Notes: a model not told the origin generated them from the sequence alone. DNA of 64,000 nucleotides from Tessaracoccus flavus (GCF_001997295.1 NZ_CP019605.1:2728001-2792000), one strand, 5' to 3'; shown: positions 17,679 to 27,498, counted from the first letter of the stretch. A program made the numbers and translations.

Positions 17679-18586
17679 TGTCCAGCCAGATGTCCTCACC
17701 CATGGCCCAGCAGCTGGCGGGCAAGGGCGCCGCCAAGGCGATCCGCCGTCGCCTGCACGGCGTCGACAAGAGGCCCGGCTGGCGCACCTACCTCGCGCTG
17801 GCCGTGGTCCTCATCATCTCGATCTACCCCATCTACTTCACGGTGCTGCTGGCCTCCTCCAACGCCGCCGACATCGCACGCAACCCGATCCCGTCGATGC
17901 TCCCCGCCGGCGAGTTGATGGACAACATCAGCCGCGTGGTGCGCTCCGACATCCAGTTCTGGACCGCGCTGCGCAACTCGATCATCGTCTCCACGATCAC
18001 CGCCGTCTCCGTCGTGTTCTTCTCGACGCTCGCCGGGTACTCGTTCGCCAAGCTGCGGTTCCGCGGCAGCAACGGGCTGCTCGTCTTCGTCATCGCGACG
18101 ATGGCGGTACCGACCCAGCTCAGCATCGTGCCGATGTTCATCCTGATGTCCGAGCTGGACTGGGTGGGCAAGCTCCAGGCCGTGATCGTGCCGGGCATGG
18201 TCACCGCGTTCGGAGTGTTCTGGATGACCCAGTACCTGCGCGAGGCCCTGCCGTTCGAGCTCATCGAGGCCGCCCGCGTCGACGGCGCGTCCATGATCCG
18301 CACGTTCTGGTCGATCGCGCTGCCCGCCGCCCGGCCGGCCGCCGCGATGCTGGGGCTGTTCACCTTCGTCGGCGCGTGGACCAACTTCTTCTGGCCCTTC
18401 ATCATTCTCGGGTCGGCCAATCCGACCCTCCCCGTGGCGCTGCAACTCCTGCAGGCCTCGTATTTCAAGGATTACTCGCTCATCATGGCCGGCGTCGTCG
18501 TCGCCACGCTGCCGCTGGTTCTCCTCTTCGTCGTCGCCGGACGCCAACTTGTGGCCGGCATTATGCAAGGAGCAGTCAAGGGATGA
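17678..18586 (+). CDS. Sugar ABC transporter permease (MalG/CebG-like)
   Basis: 302 residues from the ATG at 17678, which overlaps the stop of the first permease; the open frame extends further upstream only as a shadow of that gene. Six helices are predicted and the EAA loop (EAARVDGASMIRTFWSIALP) is present. No ATPase is encoded in the operon, as in Streptomyces cebEFG, where a shared MsiK-type ATPase serves several importers. Confidence 0.92.
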   Translation: MSSQMSSPMAQQLAGKGAAKAIRRRLHGVDKRPGWRTYLALAVVLIISIYPIYFTVLLASSNAADIARNPIPSMLPAGELMDNISRVVRSDIQFWTALRNSIIVSTITAVSVVFFSTLAGYSFAKLRFRGSNGLLVFVIATMAVPTQLSIVPMFILMSELDWVGKLQAVIVPGMVTAFGVFWMTQYLREALPFELIEAARVDGASMIRTFWSIALPAARPAAAMLGLFTFVGAWTNFFWPFIILGSANPTLPVALQLLQASYFKDYSLIMAGVVVATLPLVLLFVVAGRQLVAGIMQGAVKG

Positions 18587-19995
18587 CCACCTACCAATTT
18601 CCTCAGGGATTCCTCTGGGGCAGCGCCACGGCTGCCTACCAGATTGAAGGCGCCGCGCATGAGGACGGCCGCCGCGACTCCATCTGGGACGTGTTCTGCC
18701 GCGAGCCGGGAACGGTCGCGGGTGGCGACGACGGCTCGGTGGCGTGCGACCACTACCACCGCATGCCCACCGATGTCGCGATGATGGCCGAACTGGGCCT
18801 GCAGTCCTACCGGTTCTCGACGTCGTGGTCACGGGTGCGGCCCGACGACGCCGAGTTCAACCCCAAGGGCCTGGATTTCTACTCGCGTCTGGTCGACGAG
18901 CTGCTCGGCCACGGCATCACGCCGTGGGTGACCCTCTACCACTGGGATCTCCCGGCCGCGCTCCAGGCCAAGGGCGGCTGGACCAACCGCGACACCGCCT
19001 ACCGTTTCGTCGAGTACGCCGAAGCGATGCACGGCGCGATCGGCGATCGGGTCGACGTCTGGACCACGCTCAACGAGCCCTGGTGCTCGTCGTTCCTGTC
19101 CTACGCGTGCGGTGAGCATGCCCCCGGGCACGCCGACCGCACGGAGGGGCTCCACGCCGGCCACCACCTTCTGCTGGCCCACGGGCTGGCGACGGCCCGG
19201 CTGCGCGAGCTGGCGCCGTCGGCCACTCTGGGCATCACCCTCAACCACACGGTGCCGGATCCGGTGGACCCGTCGTCGGAGACCGATCAGGAGGCCGCTC
19301 GCCGCATCGACGGGATCTTCAACCGGTTCTTCCTGGACCCGATCTTCCGCGGGTCTTACCCCGAGGATGTTCTGCGCGACATCGCCGGCCTCGGGCTGGA
19401 CGAGGTGGTCAAGCCCGGCGACCTCGAGCTCATCGCAGCCCCGATCGATGTGCTGGGCGTGAACTACTACCACGGCTCGGCCGTCACCGGCACCCCATCG
19501 TCGGACTACGCGCCGGCGGTGCTGCCAGACGGCCGCGTGCGCGGCAACCCGAACATCGGGTCCGAGTGGGTCACGTTCCAGCCCAGAGACCTCCCCGTCA
19601 CCGATCAGGGGTGGGAGATCCAGCCCGAGGGACTCACCCGGCTGCTGGTGCGCCTGCATGAGGAGTACACCGGACCCGCCGGCGTGGCGCTCTACGTCAC
19701 GGAGAACGGGGCCGCCATGCCCGACCTCGTCGACGAGAACGGCTTCGTCGACGACCAGGATCGGGTCTCGTTCGTCCGCGACCACCTCATCGCCGTCCAC
19801 GACGCGATCGAGAAGGGCGTCGATGTGCGCGGGTACTTCGTGTGGTCGCTCATGGACAACTTCGAGTGGGCATGGGGCTACGACAAGAGATTCGGTATCG
19901 TCCGGGTCGACTACGCAACTCAGAAACGCACGCCCAAGGCGTCGGCTCTGTTCTTCCGCGACGCCGCGCGGGATAATGCGGTCGAGGGGGGCTGA
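18583..19995 (+). CDS. Beta-glucosidase, glycoside hydrolase family 1
   Basis: 470-residue cytoplasmic GH1 enzyme that would hydrolyse imported cellobiose or other beta-glucosides to glucose. The acid/base is E165 in TLNEPW and the nucleophile E374 in VTENG; the N-terminal FPQGFLWGSATAAYQIEGA is the GH1 signature. The ATG at 18583 overlaps the permease stop (ATGA). It is equivalent to bglC of the Streptomyces ceb cluster. Beta-galactosidase activity is a common side activity of this family. Confidence 0.93.
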   Translation: MTTYQFPQGFLWGSATAAYQIEGAAHEDGRRDSIWDVFCREPGTVAGGDDGSVACDHYHRMPTDVAMMAELGLQSYRFSTSWSRVRPDDAEFNPKGLDFYSRLVDELLGHGITPWVTLYHWDLPAALQAKGGWTNRDTAYRFVEYAEAMHGAIGDRVDVWTTLNEPWCSSFLSYACGEHAPGHADRTEGLHAGHHLLLAHGLATARLRELAPSATLGITLNHTVPDPVDPSSETDQEAARRIDGIFNRFFLDPIFRGSYPEDVLRDIAGLGLDEVVKPGDLELIAAPIDVLGVNYYHGSAVTGTPSSDYAPAVLPDGRVRGNPNIGSEWVTFQPRDLPVTDQGWEIQPEGLTRLLVRLHEEYTGPAGVALYVTENGAAMPDLVDENGFVDDQDRVSFVRDHLIAVHDAIEKGVDVRGYFVWSLMDNFEWAWGYDKRFGIVRVDYATQKRTPKASALFFRDAARDNAVEGG

Positions 19996-20002
19996 CATAA
20001 GC

Positions 20003-21010
20003 ATGATCCGTCCGACGCTCGAGGACGTCGCGCGCTACGCCGGCGTCTCCCGGGCAACCGTGTCGCGGGTGGTGAGGCGCGACCCGAACGTCGCCTCGGA
20101 AACCGTGACCAAGGTCGACGCGGCCGTCGCCGAGTTGGGCTACGTGCCCAACGGCGCGGCGCGGTCGCTGGCCACCGGACGGTCCAACACCCTGGCGATG
20201 GTGGTGCCCGAGCCCGATACGCGCGTCTTTTCGGATCCCTTCTTCGGCCTGGCCGTAGCGGGGATCAACGCGGGGCTGGCTGGCACTGACATGCAACTGG
20301 TGATGGTGTTCGCGTCCCGGACCGACCGGGCGGGCGCCGTCGTCGACTTCCTGCTGGAGGGCCGGGTGGCGGGCGCGATCATCGTGTCCCACCACCGCTC
20401 CGACGGACTGGTCGCGGCCAGCCTGGCGCTGCCCATTCCGACCGTGTTCCTCGGCGCCCCCCTGCTGCCGCCGGGTTACGACAAGACGCCCTACTACGTC
20501 GATACCGACAACTACGGCGGCGCGCGGTTGGCGGCGGAGCGGATGGTGGAGATGGGCGTCCGCCGACCAGCCACGGTCGCTGGACCGCGGGACATGGCCG
20601 CCGCACTGGACCGTCTTCACGGCTGGTGCGAGACGTTGGAGCAGGCTGGGCTCGAGGTCGCCGTCGCGCACGGGGACTACACCCGGGCGTCGGGCGCGCG
20701 CGCCGCGGCCCAGCTCCTCGACGCCGACCCCACGATCGACGGCATCTTCGCGGCGTCCGACCTGATGGCCCAGGGCGTGTTGGACACGCTCCGCGAGAGG
20801 GGTATCCGCATCGGCGATGAGGTGAAGGTGATCGGTTTCGACGACTTCGAGGCCGCTTCGCAGACCGTCCCGCCGCTGACGACGGTCGTCAACCCCGCCG
20901 TCGAGCTGGGCAGGCAGGCCACCGTCATGGTGCTGAATCTGGTCAAGGGCCGCGAAACCCCCTCCCCCGTCATGCTCCCGGTGGAACTCCACATCCGCGC
21001 CTCCGGCTGA
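20003..21010 (+). CDS. LacI-family regulator (CebR-like)
   Basis: 335 residues: an N-terminal LacI helix-turn-helix (TLEDVARYAGVSRATVSRVV) with hinge helix, then a periplasmic-binding-protein-like sensor domain. The ATG at 20003 is chosen because it places the helix-turn-helix at the extreme N-terminus; the longer frame is a shadow of the glucosidase. It is the last gene of the operon, 7 bp after the glucosidase. The two GAGAGCGCTCTC palindromes upstream of the binding-protein gene are its likely sites, with cellobiose as the likely inducer. In Streptomyces the regulator gene is instead outside the operon. Confidence 0.88.
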   Translation: MIRPTLEDVARYAGVSRATVSRVVRRDPNVASETVTKVDAAVAELGYVPNGAARSLATGRSNTLAMVVPEPDTRVFSDPFFGLAVAGINAGLAGTDMQLVMVFASRTDRAGAVVDFLLEGRVAGAIIVSHHRSDGLVAASLALPIPTVFLGAPLLPPGYDKTPYYVDTDNYGGARLAAERMVEMGVRRPATVAGPRDMAAALDRLHGWCETLEQAGLEVAVAHGDYTRASGARAAAQLLDADPTIDGIFAASDLMAQGVLDTLRERGIRIGDEVKVIGFDDFEAASQTVPPLTTVVNPAVELGRQATVMVLNLVKGRETPSPVMLPVELHIRASG

Positions 21011-21026
21011 GCCCCCACCCCAAGCT

Positions 21027-21144
21027 CCCTGAGCAGCTCGCGAGGAACGAGCGAGCGTCCGTCGAAGGGTAACGACCCCGCCACCTACCGTCGCCCCTGA
21101 CCACTAAGGGCGACCACAGTCACGGCTTCGACCCTTCGTCGAGG
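21027..21144. repeat. Family A palindrome (copy 3)
   Basis: Starts CCCTGAGCAGCTCGCGAGGAACGAGCGAG and contains GTCGAAGGGTAACG, an internal GTCGCCC...GGGCGAC hairpin, and ends ACCCTTCGTCGAGG. It follows the cebR-like gene by 16 bp. It combines parts of family A and family B. Confidence 0.75.
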
Positions 21145-21220
21145 TCACAAGATCGCCGATCAGTGTGGACGTAGAATTCGATGCCTGGCAGCATCGTCGG
21201 CTGACCGAAGGATCGTGATC

Positions 21221-22597
21221 ATGGCCATAACGAGTATCAACCCTGCGACCGGTGAGCTCCTCCGCGAGTTCCCGCCCCACTCCCCTGAAGACGTCCGGGA
21301 CCGCATCGAGCAAGCGCAACGGGCCTTCCTCAAGATGAAGGACACCGACTTTGAGACCCGCGCGGCCTGGATGCGGAAGGCCGCCGACCTCATGGAGGCC
21401 GACGTCGACGAGCTGGGCAAGACCCTCACCCTCGAGATGGGCAAGACCTTCGAACAGGCCCGCGCCGAGATCCTGAAATCAGCCAAGGTGATGCGCTTCT
21501 ACGCCGACAGGGCCGCCGAGTTCCTGGCGCCCGAGGAACTGGACGACCCCAGCTCCGTGGGAGCGAAGAAGGCGTACACCGTGTACGAACCGATGGGTGT
21601 CATCCTGGCCGTCATGCCGTGGAACTATCCCATCTGGCAGGTGGTCCGATTTGCGGCCCCAACGCTGATGGCGGGCAACGCCGCCCTGCTCAAGCACGCG
21701 TCCAACGTGCCTCAGGCCGCGCTGTACCTCGACGAGATCTTCCTCCGCGGCGGCTTCCCCGAGGGCGCCTTCCGATCGCTGCTCATCAGCTCATCCGCGG
21801 TCGAGGGCGTCATCCGGGACCGCCGGGTCGCGGCCGTGACTCTGACTGGTTCCGAACCGGCCGGCCGCTCGGTCGCGGCGATCGCCGGTTCGGAGGTGAA
21901 GCACTCGGTGCTGGAACTCGGCGGTTCGGACCCGTTTATCGTGATGCCGACGGCGGACCTCGACGAAGCCGCCTCCATGGCCGTCAAGTCGCGCACCATC
22001 AACAACGGCCAGGCCTGCATCAACGCGAAGCGGTTCATCGTCCACGCCGACGTGTACGACGAGTTCATGGAGCGGTTCAACAGGCAAATGGCCGATCTCA
22101 AGGTCGGTGACCCTATGAATCCCGGCACGGACATCGGGCCGCTGGCCACGTCGTCGGGGCGTGAGGATCTGATCGAACTGGTCGAGGATGCCCGGTCCAA
22201 GGGCGCGGACATCCCGGTGGGCGGCACCGTTCCCGACGGGCCGGGCTGGTTCTACCCGCCGACAGTGGTCACGGGTGTGACGCCCGACATGCGGCTCTAC
22301 GCCGAGGAGGCCTTCGGACCCGTGGCCGCCGTCCTGCAGGCCGCCGACGCCGCAGAGGCAGTGCGCATCGCCAACGACACCACGTTCGGGCTGAGCTCGG
22401 CGGTGTGGACGAACAGCGACGATGACGTCGAGTTCTTCACCCGCAGCCTGGACGCAGGTGCCGTGTTCGTCAACGGTATGTCCGTGTCCTACCCGGAGCT
22501 CCCGTTCGGCGGAGTCAAGGACTCCGGCATCGGCCGGGAACTGTCCGCCGAGGGCATCCGAGCCTTCTGCAACGTCAAGTCAGTGTGGCGCAACTGA
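21221..22597 (+). CDS. NAD(P)-dependent aldehyde dehydrogenase, succinate-semialdehyde type (Sad/YneI-like)
   Basis: 458 residues. The general base E232 lies in ELGGSDPF and the nucleophile C266 in NNGQACINAKRF, the version of the motifs seen in YneI/Sad enzymes that oxidise succinate semialdehyde to succinate. The ATG at 21221 is 8 bp after AAGGA; an in-frame GTG at 21215 is too close to that site. A TAGAAT -10-like hexamer lies at 21172-21177. The XRE-cupin regulator of the PuuR type two genes downstream fits a polyamine or GABA route, but this is inference. Confidence 0.88.
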   Translation: MAITSINPATGELLREFPPHSPEDVRDRIEQAQRAFLKMKDTDFETRAAWMRKAADLMEADVDELGKTLTLEMGKTFEQARAEILKSAKVMRFYADRAAEFLAPEELDDPSSVGAKKAYTVYEPMGVILAVMPWNYPIWQVVRFAAPTLMAGNAALLKHASNVPQAALYLDEIFLRGGFPEGAFRSLLISSSAVEGVIRDRRVAAVTLTGSEPAGRSVAAIAGSEVKHSVLELGGSDPFIVMPTADLDEAASMAVKSRTINNGQACINAKRFIVHADVYDEFMERFNRQMADLKVGDPMNPGTDIGPLATSSGREDLIELVEDARSKGADIPVGGTVPDGPGWFYPPTVVTGVTPDMRLYAEEAFGPVAAVLQAADAAEAVRIANDTTFGLSSAVWTNSDDDVEFFTRSLDAGAVFVNGMSVSYPELPFGGVKDSGIGRELSAEGIRAFCNVKSVWRN

Positions 22598-22685
22598 GCC
22601 CTGGTGGGATTCAGCGGAACGAGCCGAGGCAAGCTCGGTATTCTCGAGCGGAATAGTGCCCGACCCATCTGAGAAGAGGCTCCTC

Positions 22686-22985
22686 GTGATCCGACACGTC
22701 GTGATGTTCAAGTTCAAGGCTGACGAAGCCCCCACGCGCGGGGAGGTTGCCAACCGTCTGCGCGCCGTCCTGGAGCCGCTGGCCGACAGTGTCGACGGGG
22801 TCACCTCACTGCAGTTCGGCGTGGACGACAAGGACATCCCGGCGCACTGGGACGCTGTGCTCATCTCCGAACACACGACCAAGGAAGCGCTCGCTGCCTA
22901 CCAGCAGCACCCTGATCACCTCGAGGCGCTCAAGGTGATCAACGATCTCGTCTCGACCAAGGTTGTGGTCGACTACACCCTCTAG
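22686..22985 (+). CDS. Dabb (stress-responsive alpha/beta barrel) family protein
   Basis: 99 residues, starting at GTG 22686 with GAAGAGG 6 bp upstream. It opens with the family start IRHVVMFKFK and ends with the strand KVVVDYTL. Dabb proteins form dimeric ferredoxin-like barrels and include stress proteins and polyketide cyclases; no function can be assigned. It lies 88 bp after the dehydrogenase and may be cotranscribed. Confidence 0.85.
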   Translation: MIRHVVMFKFKADEAPTRGEVANRLRAVLEPLADSVDGVTSLQFGVDDKDIPAHWDAVLISEHTTKEALAAYQQHPDHLEALKVINDLVSTKVVVDYTL

Positions 22986-23086
22986 GGGCCGCGGGGATCT
23001 GCGCGTTCCTTCGCGTGCCTGATGCCCAGGAGTGCGGTCGGGCGTGTGATTGAATACAGGTCAGTATCCGCCTTGGGGGAGGTTTC

Positions 23087-23800
23087 GTGTCCTATGAACT
23101 GGGCTCGGGCAATGAGCTCGGCCGTCGGCTCCGCGCCGCTCGAGAGGTCCAGAACAGAAGCTTGAGGTCCTTGGCTGCCGCCATAGGGGTCTCGCCCAGC
23201 CTGATGTCGCAGGTGGAGACTGGCCGCACGTTGCCGTCCTTGACCACTCTCTACGCGCTTGTCACCGAACTCGGCATCTCCTTCGATGCCCTCTTGGGTA
23301 GAGAGGCCCCCGGATCGCCCCCTCCGGCACCCGCACCCGTCTACAGACGCCGCGAAGAGTTCAAGCACCAGGCCGAGGCGGAAGGCCGTGCCATCGACAT
23401 GGACAACGGAGTGAGGTGGGAACGCCTGTCGGTCTTCGAGGGCACCGACGTGGAGGCGCTCCGGGCCACCTACCAGCCGGGGGCGTCGAGCTCGGTTGAG
23501 GGGAAGTTCATGTACCACTACGGCAATGAGCACCTCTACCTCATCAGCGGCGAGCTAACGCTCCACCTGGACTTGGACCGCCACACGATCCACGCCGGCG
23601 ATTCGGTGGTGTTCAACGCCGAACGACCGCACCTCTTCGTCAACGCCAGCGACGAACCAGCCGTCGGCGTCTGGTACATCTTTGGCCGTGAGGCAGCCGC
23701 CCGTGCTGCATTGGGATCGCACCACCAGCTCGCGGCCCCACCGTCGGACGGGAAGGTCCACGACGCCCTCGACGTGCTGCACAACTTCCGCACCTCCTGA
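23087..23800 (+). CDS. XRE-family transcriptional regulator with C-terminal cupin domain
   Basis: 237 residues: a Cro/CI-type helix-turn-helix at about 10-65 (SLRSLAAAIGVSPSLMSQVETGR), a variable linker, and a cupin_2 ligand-binding barrel at about 115-215 (MYHYGNEHLYLISGELTLHL, then GDSVVFNAERPHLFVN). PuuR of E. coli has this layout. The GTG at 23087 follows GGGGGAGG. It is in line with the Dabb and aldehyde dehydrogenase genes and could control them; no operator was identified. Confidence 0.88.
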   Translation: MSYELGSGNELGRRLRAAREVQNRSLRSLAAAIGVSPSLMSQVETGRTLPSLTTLYALVTELGISFDALLGREAPGSPPPAPAPVYRRREEFKHQAEAEGRAIDMDNGVRWERLSVFEGTDVEALRATYQPGASSSVEGKFMYHYGNEHLYLISGELTLHLDLDRHTIHAGDSVVFNAERPHLFVNASDEPAVGVWYIFGREAAARAALGSHHQLAAPPSDGKVHDALDVLHNFRTS

Positions 23801-23825
23801 TCGGACGAGCGAGCGTTAACCCGCT

Positions 23826-23998
23826 CCCTGAGCAGTGACGAGCGCACAGCGCGGAACGTCCGTCGAAGGGTGGTCCCTGAGCAGCTCGCGAGGAACGAGC
23901 GAGCGTCCGTCGAAGGGTAACGACCTACCACCTACCGCCGCCCCCCAACCCTCGGGCGGCCACCACACGCACGGCCCCAACCCTTCGACAAGCTCAAC
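23826..23998. repeat. Family A repeat cluster (copy 4), between converging genes
   Basis: Two left arms in a row (CCCTGAGCAGTGACGAGCG... and CCCTGAGCAGCTCGCGAGG...), each ending GTCCGTCGAAGGGT, then a CCGCCC...GGGCGG hairpin and the right arm CCCTTCGACAAGCTCA. It separates the converging XRE-cupin and nrtR genes. Confidence 0.8.
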
Positions 23999-24040
23999 GA
24001 ACAAGAATGACGATGGCAGGGACCAATCACATGCTCGCGA

Positions 24041-24802
24041 TCAATCCGGGCGCAGGACGGCGAAGGGGTCGGTGACCACCAAGGTGCGGTCGACGAACCG
24101 GAACACCTGGGCCGGTCGACCCCCCTTACTGCCAACCGGGTGCTTCGCACCCGTCGCCTCCAACTGACCGCGTCGAGTCAGGATCCGCTGGAGGTTCGTC
24201 GCCGAGACGTCGTGTCCCAAGGCGGCGACGTAAACCTCCCGCAACTCCCCGATCGTGAACTCATCAGGGGCGAGCGCGAAGCCCAGGTTCGTGTACGACA
24301 GCTTGGCCCGGAGCCGCTCGATGGCGCGCGCCACGACCGCGGCGTGATCGAACCCCATCGCGGGCAGTTCATCGACGTCGAACCAGCCGGCACCGTCGGG
24401 GAGATGCGGCTCGTTCGACGCCTGCATCAGCCCCAGATAGCCCGTGCCGATGGTGCGCTGGGCGGGGTCGCGGTGCGGATCCGACTGCGTCCCCAGCTGC
24501 TCGAGGTGGGCCAGGCCGGCGACGTCGACCTTCGCGGCCAGGTGTCGCAGCACCGCCTGATCCAGCGTCTCCTCGGGCTCCACCGCACCGCTCGGCAGGG
24601 TGTGCAGACCGGCGAACGGCGGACTGACCCGCGTGCTGAGCAGCACGGCCAGTCGACCGTCGGTCACCCGCAGGACGGCGCAGATCGCCTCGTGCCGGTA
24701 CCTCGCAATACCAGCGGAATCGCGCACCACCGGCTCCACCTGCGCACCCGTCTCCTGGGCGCCGCCTATCCGGGCAGCGGGCTCGGAAGGAGACGTGGTC
24801 AT
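24041..24802 (-). CDS. nrtR: NrtR-type regulator of NAD synthesis (Nudix-like domain plus winged helix)
   Basis: 253 residues: an N-terminal Nudix-fold domain (about 30-165) and a C-terminal winged-helix domain (about 170-250). The Nudix box region (GAVEPEETLDQAVLRHLAAKV) has lost the catalytic RE and EE pairs (RH and AK here). That agrees with NrtR proteins, which sense ADP-ribose or NAD-related ligands rather than hydrolyse them. It is divergent from nadABC, 63 bp away, and most likely represses that operon and itself from the shared gap. Confidence 0.88.
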   Translation of the reverse strand: MTTSPSEPAARIGGAQETGAQVEPVVRDSAGIARYRHEAICAVLRVTDGRLAVLLSTRVSPPFAGLHTLPSGAVEPEETLDQAVLRHLAAKVDVAGLAHLEQLGTQSDPHRDPAQRTIGTGYLGLMQASNEPHLPDGAGWFDVDELPAMGFDHAAVVARAIERLRAKLSYTNLGFALAPDEFTIGELREVYVAALGHDVSATNLQRILTRRGQLEATGAKHPVGSKGGRPAQVFRFVDRTLVVTDPFAVLRPD

Positions 24803-24836
24803 ACCGGCATGCTACAGTTCAACCAGTTTTCGCCTG

Positions 24837-24852
24837 CTAGGCGTAAACCTAG
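24837..24852. promoter_or_regulatory. Candidate NrtR operator between nrtR and nadA
   Basis: Inverted repeat CTAGG-N6-CCTAG (CTAGGCGTAAACCTAG), 13 bp before the nadA start. It is the clearest palindrome in the 63-bp shared gap. The assignment rests on position only. Confidence 0.5.
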
Positions 24853-24865
24853 TTAGGAGCATCTC

Positions 24866-25876
24866 GTGACCCTCACCACCGACCGTCGCCCAGCCGTCGC
24901 CCCGCGGACGTCTTGGCAGGAGCGCGTACTCCGCCTGGCCGAGCAGCGGGGCGCCGTGATCCTCGCTCACAACTACCAGTCCCCCGAGATCCAGGACGTC
25001 GCCCACCATGTCGGGGACTCGCTCGCGCTCTCCCGCATCGCGCACGCCTCGGACGCAGAGACGATCGTCTTCGCCGGGGTCCACTTCATGGCCGAGACCG
25101 CGAAGATCCTCTCGCCAGAGAAGCGCGTCCTCATCCCCGACCAGAACGCCGGCTGCTCGCTCGCCGACACCATCGATGCCGACCAGCTCCGCGCCTGGAA
25201 GGCCGAGCATCCCGGCGCGGCGGTGGTCAGCTACGTCAACACAACCGCAGAGGTCAAGGCGGAGACCGACGTCTGCTGCACGAGCTCCAACGCCGTCGAC
25301 GTCGTGCGCTCAATCCCGGAGGACCGCGAGATTCTGTTCCTCCCCGACCAGTTCCTCGGCGCCCATGTGCGGCGGGCCACAGGCCGGAACAACATCCACG
25401 TCTGGCTGGGTGAGTGCCACGTCCACGCCGACATCTCCCCCTCCGGACTCACCGACGCCGTGCGCGCCAACCCCGACGCCGACCTCTACGTCCACCCCGA
25501 GTGCGGCTGCACCACGTCCGCCCTCTGGCTTGCGGAATCGGGCAAGCTCCCAGGTGCCCGGGCGAAGATCCTCTCCACAGGTGGGATGCTGGACGCGGCG
25601 CGGCGCGAGACCGCCTCGAAGGTTCTGGTCGCAACGGAGATCGGGATGCTGCACCAGCTGCGCAAGGCCAATCCGACCACCGACTTCCAGCCGGTCAATC
25701 CCGAGGCCGCGTGCCCGTTCATGAAACTCATCACACCCGAGAAGCTCGATGCGTGCCTGGGCGACTCCGCCGCCACCACGCAGTACGAGGTGCACGTGGC
25801 ACCGGACGTCGCCCTGAAAGCGCGCCGGGCCGTCGAGCGGATGATCGAGATCGGCCAGCCAGGGCGAGGCGAGTGA
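24866..25876 (+). CDS. nadA: Quinolinate synthase NadA
   Basis: 336 residues. It condenses iminoaspartate with dihydroxyacetone phosphate to quinolinate using a [4Fe-4S] cluster. Cluster-type cysteines are seen in DVCCTSS, in PECGCTTS and in AACPFMK. The early AHNYQ segment is typical of the family. The GTG at 24866 is 6 bp after AGGAG. The stop overlaps the nadB ATG (TGATG). Confidence 0.95.
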   Translation: MTLTTDRRPAVAPRTSWQERVLRLAEQRGAVILAHNYQSPEIQDVAHHVGDSLALSRIAHASDAETIVFAGVHFMAETAKILSPEKRVLIPDQNAGCSLADTIDADQLRAWKAEHPGAAVVSYVNTTAEVKAETDVCCTSSNAVDVVRSIPEDREILFLPDQFLGAHVRRATGRNNIHVWLGECHVHADISPSGLTDAVRANPDADLYVHPECGCTTSALWLAESGKLPGARAKILSTGGMLDAARRETASKVLVATEIGMLHQLRKANPTTDFQPVNPEAACPFMKLITPEKLDACLGDSAATTQYEVHVAPDVALKARRAVERMIEIGQPGRGE

Positions 25877-27498
25877 TGGAGCTCCGAGTCGCGCCGGTGG
25901 CGTGGGCACGACGCACCGATGTCGTCGTCGTCGGCACGGGCGCCGCCGGTCTGTCCGCGCTCCTCCCGCTGGTGGCTGCAGGCGTCGACTGCGTGGCGGT
26001 CACCCGGGGCGATCCCACCGATTCGGCGACGGCGTGGGCGCAGGGCGGGCTGGCCGCGGTCTGGGAGCAGTCCGACAGCGTGGACTCCCACGTCGTCGAC
26101 ACCCTCGACGCGGGCGCCGGGCTCTGCGATCCGGTCGCGGTCGCCGACCTCGTCGCCTCCGCTCCGGACGCCGTCTTGCGCCTCATCGAGCTGGGGGCAG
26201 CGTTCGACCGCGCAACCGACGGCACGTACGACCTCCACCTCGAGGGCGGGCACTCGCACCGTCGCATCCTCCATACCGACGACGCGACCGGCGCCGAGGT
26301 CGAACGCGCGCTCTGGGCAGCGCTCCAGCGCGCCACGGCTGGGACCGTCCTCCTCCCCCACACCCGGCTCGTCGACGTAATGACCGACGACGCCGGTTCG
26401 GCCTGCGGCGTCCGCGTCCTCGACGGAACAGGCCGGATCGGCGAGGTGCGCGCCGACGCCGTCGTGCTGGCCACGGGCGGGCTCGGCCAGCTGTGGCCGG
26501 TCACCACAAACCCGTCGATCGCCACCGCCGACGGCCTGGCAGCGGCCCTCCGCGCCGGCGCCGCGGCCCGCGACCTCGAGTTCATCCAGTTCCACCCGAC
26601 AGTGCTGGCAGAGCGGGACGCCGACGGCCGCGGCGTGCTGCTGAGTGAGGCGCTGAGGGGTGAGGGCGCCGTCTTGGTGGACCGGTCAGGACGACGCGTC
26701 ATGGACCGCGTCCACCCGCTCGGAGACCTCGCACCGCGCGACGTTGTGTCCGCCGCGATCATGGCCCACCTCGCGGACTCGGGCGACGACCACGTCTTCC
26801 TCGACCTGACCGCCCTCGGCGCTACCCGGCTCCAGCGCTCTTTCCCCGGCATCACCCGACTGTGCCGGGAGCGCGGGTACGACCCGGCCACCTCGCCGGT
26901 GCCGGTGCTGCCAGCGGCGCACTACTCCTGCGGCGGGATCGCGGCCGACCTGTGGGGGCGAACGTCAGTCCCAGGGCTGTTCGCCGTCGGAGAGGTCGCC
27001 GGCACCGGCGTGCACGGAGCCAACCGGTTGGCGTCCAACTCGCTGACCGAGGCGCTCGTCGCGGGCCACCGGGTGGGCGACCTGCTGTCCGGAGCGCTCC
27101 CCCGGCCCGGCGCCCCGTCGGCTCGCGCCGTAGTCTCGACGGCCGACCCGTCCCACCTCCCCGCGCTCCAGACCGCCATGCAAGAGCACGTGTTCGTTGC
27201 GCGCAGCGGCGGCGGCCTTGCCGACGCGTTGGCGTCGTTGGCGGAGGTGCTCGGGAGCGGGACGGACCCCACGGGGCGCGCGGGGCACCGCGACCTGACC
27301 GCCACCAACCTGACCCTTGCCGCCCAGGCCATCACGGCGGCGGCAGCCCTGCGCACGGAATCGCGCGGCTGCCATCGACGCGTCGACCACCCAACGCCAG
27401 CCCCAGCCTGGGAGAGGCGAATCGTGATCACCCTCGCCGACGGCCGACTACGGCTGTCCAACGCACCGCTCACCCACACCGAAAGGACCGCCGCATGA
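25876..27498 (+). CDS. nadB: L-aspartate oxidase NadB
   Basis: 540-residue FAD enzyme oxidising L-aspartate to iminoaspartate. The dinucleotide motif GTGAAGLSA is near the N-terminus, followed by the SATAWAQGGLAAV segment, and the YSCGGIAAD and GANRLASNSL motifs of the succinate dehydrogenase/fumarate reductase flavoprotein fold appear in the second half. The ATG at 25876 overlaps the nadA stop; the longer upstream frame is a shadow. It overlaps nadC by 4 bp (ATGA). Confidence 0.94.
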   Translation: MELRVAPVAWARRTDVVVVGTGAAGLSALLPLVAAGVDCVAVTRGDPTDSATAWAQGGLAAVWEQSDSVDSHVVDTLDAGAGLCDPVAVADLVASAPDAVLRLIELGAAFDRATDGTYDLHLEGGHSHRRILHTDDATGAEVERALWAALQRATAGTVLLPHTRLVDVMTDDAGSACGVRVLDGTGRIGEVRADAVVLATGGLGQLWPVTTNPSIATADGLAAALRAGAAARDLEFIQFHPTVLAERDADGRGVLLSEALRGEGAVLVDRSGRRVMDRVHPLGDLAPRDVVSAAIMAHLADSGDDHVFLDLTALGATRLQRSFPGITRLCRERGYDPATSPVPVLPAAHYSCGGIAADLWGRTSVPGLFAVGEVAGTGVHGANRLASNSLTEALVAGHRVGDLLSGALPRPGAPSARAVVSTADPSHLPALQTAMQEHVFVARSGGGLADALASLAEVLGSGTDPTGRAGHRDLTATNLTLAAQAITAAAALRTESRGCHRRVDHPTPAPAWERRIVITLADGRLRLSNAPLTHTERTAA

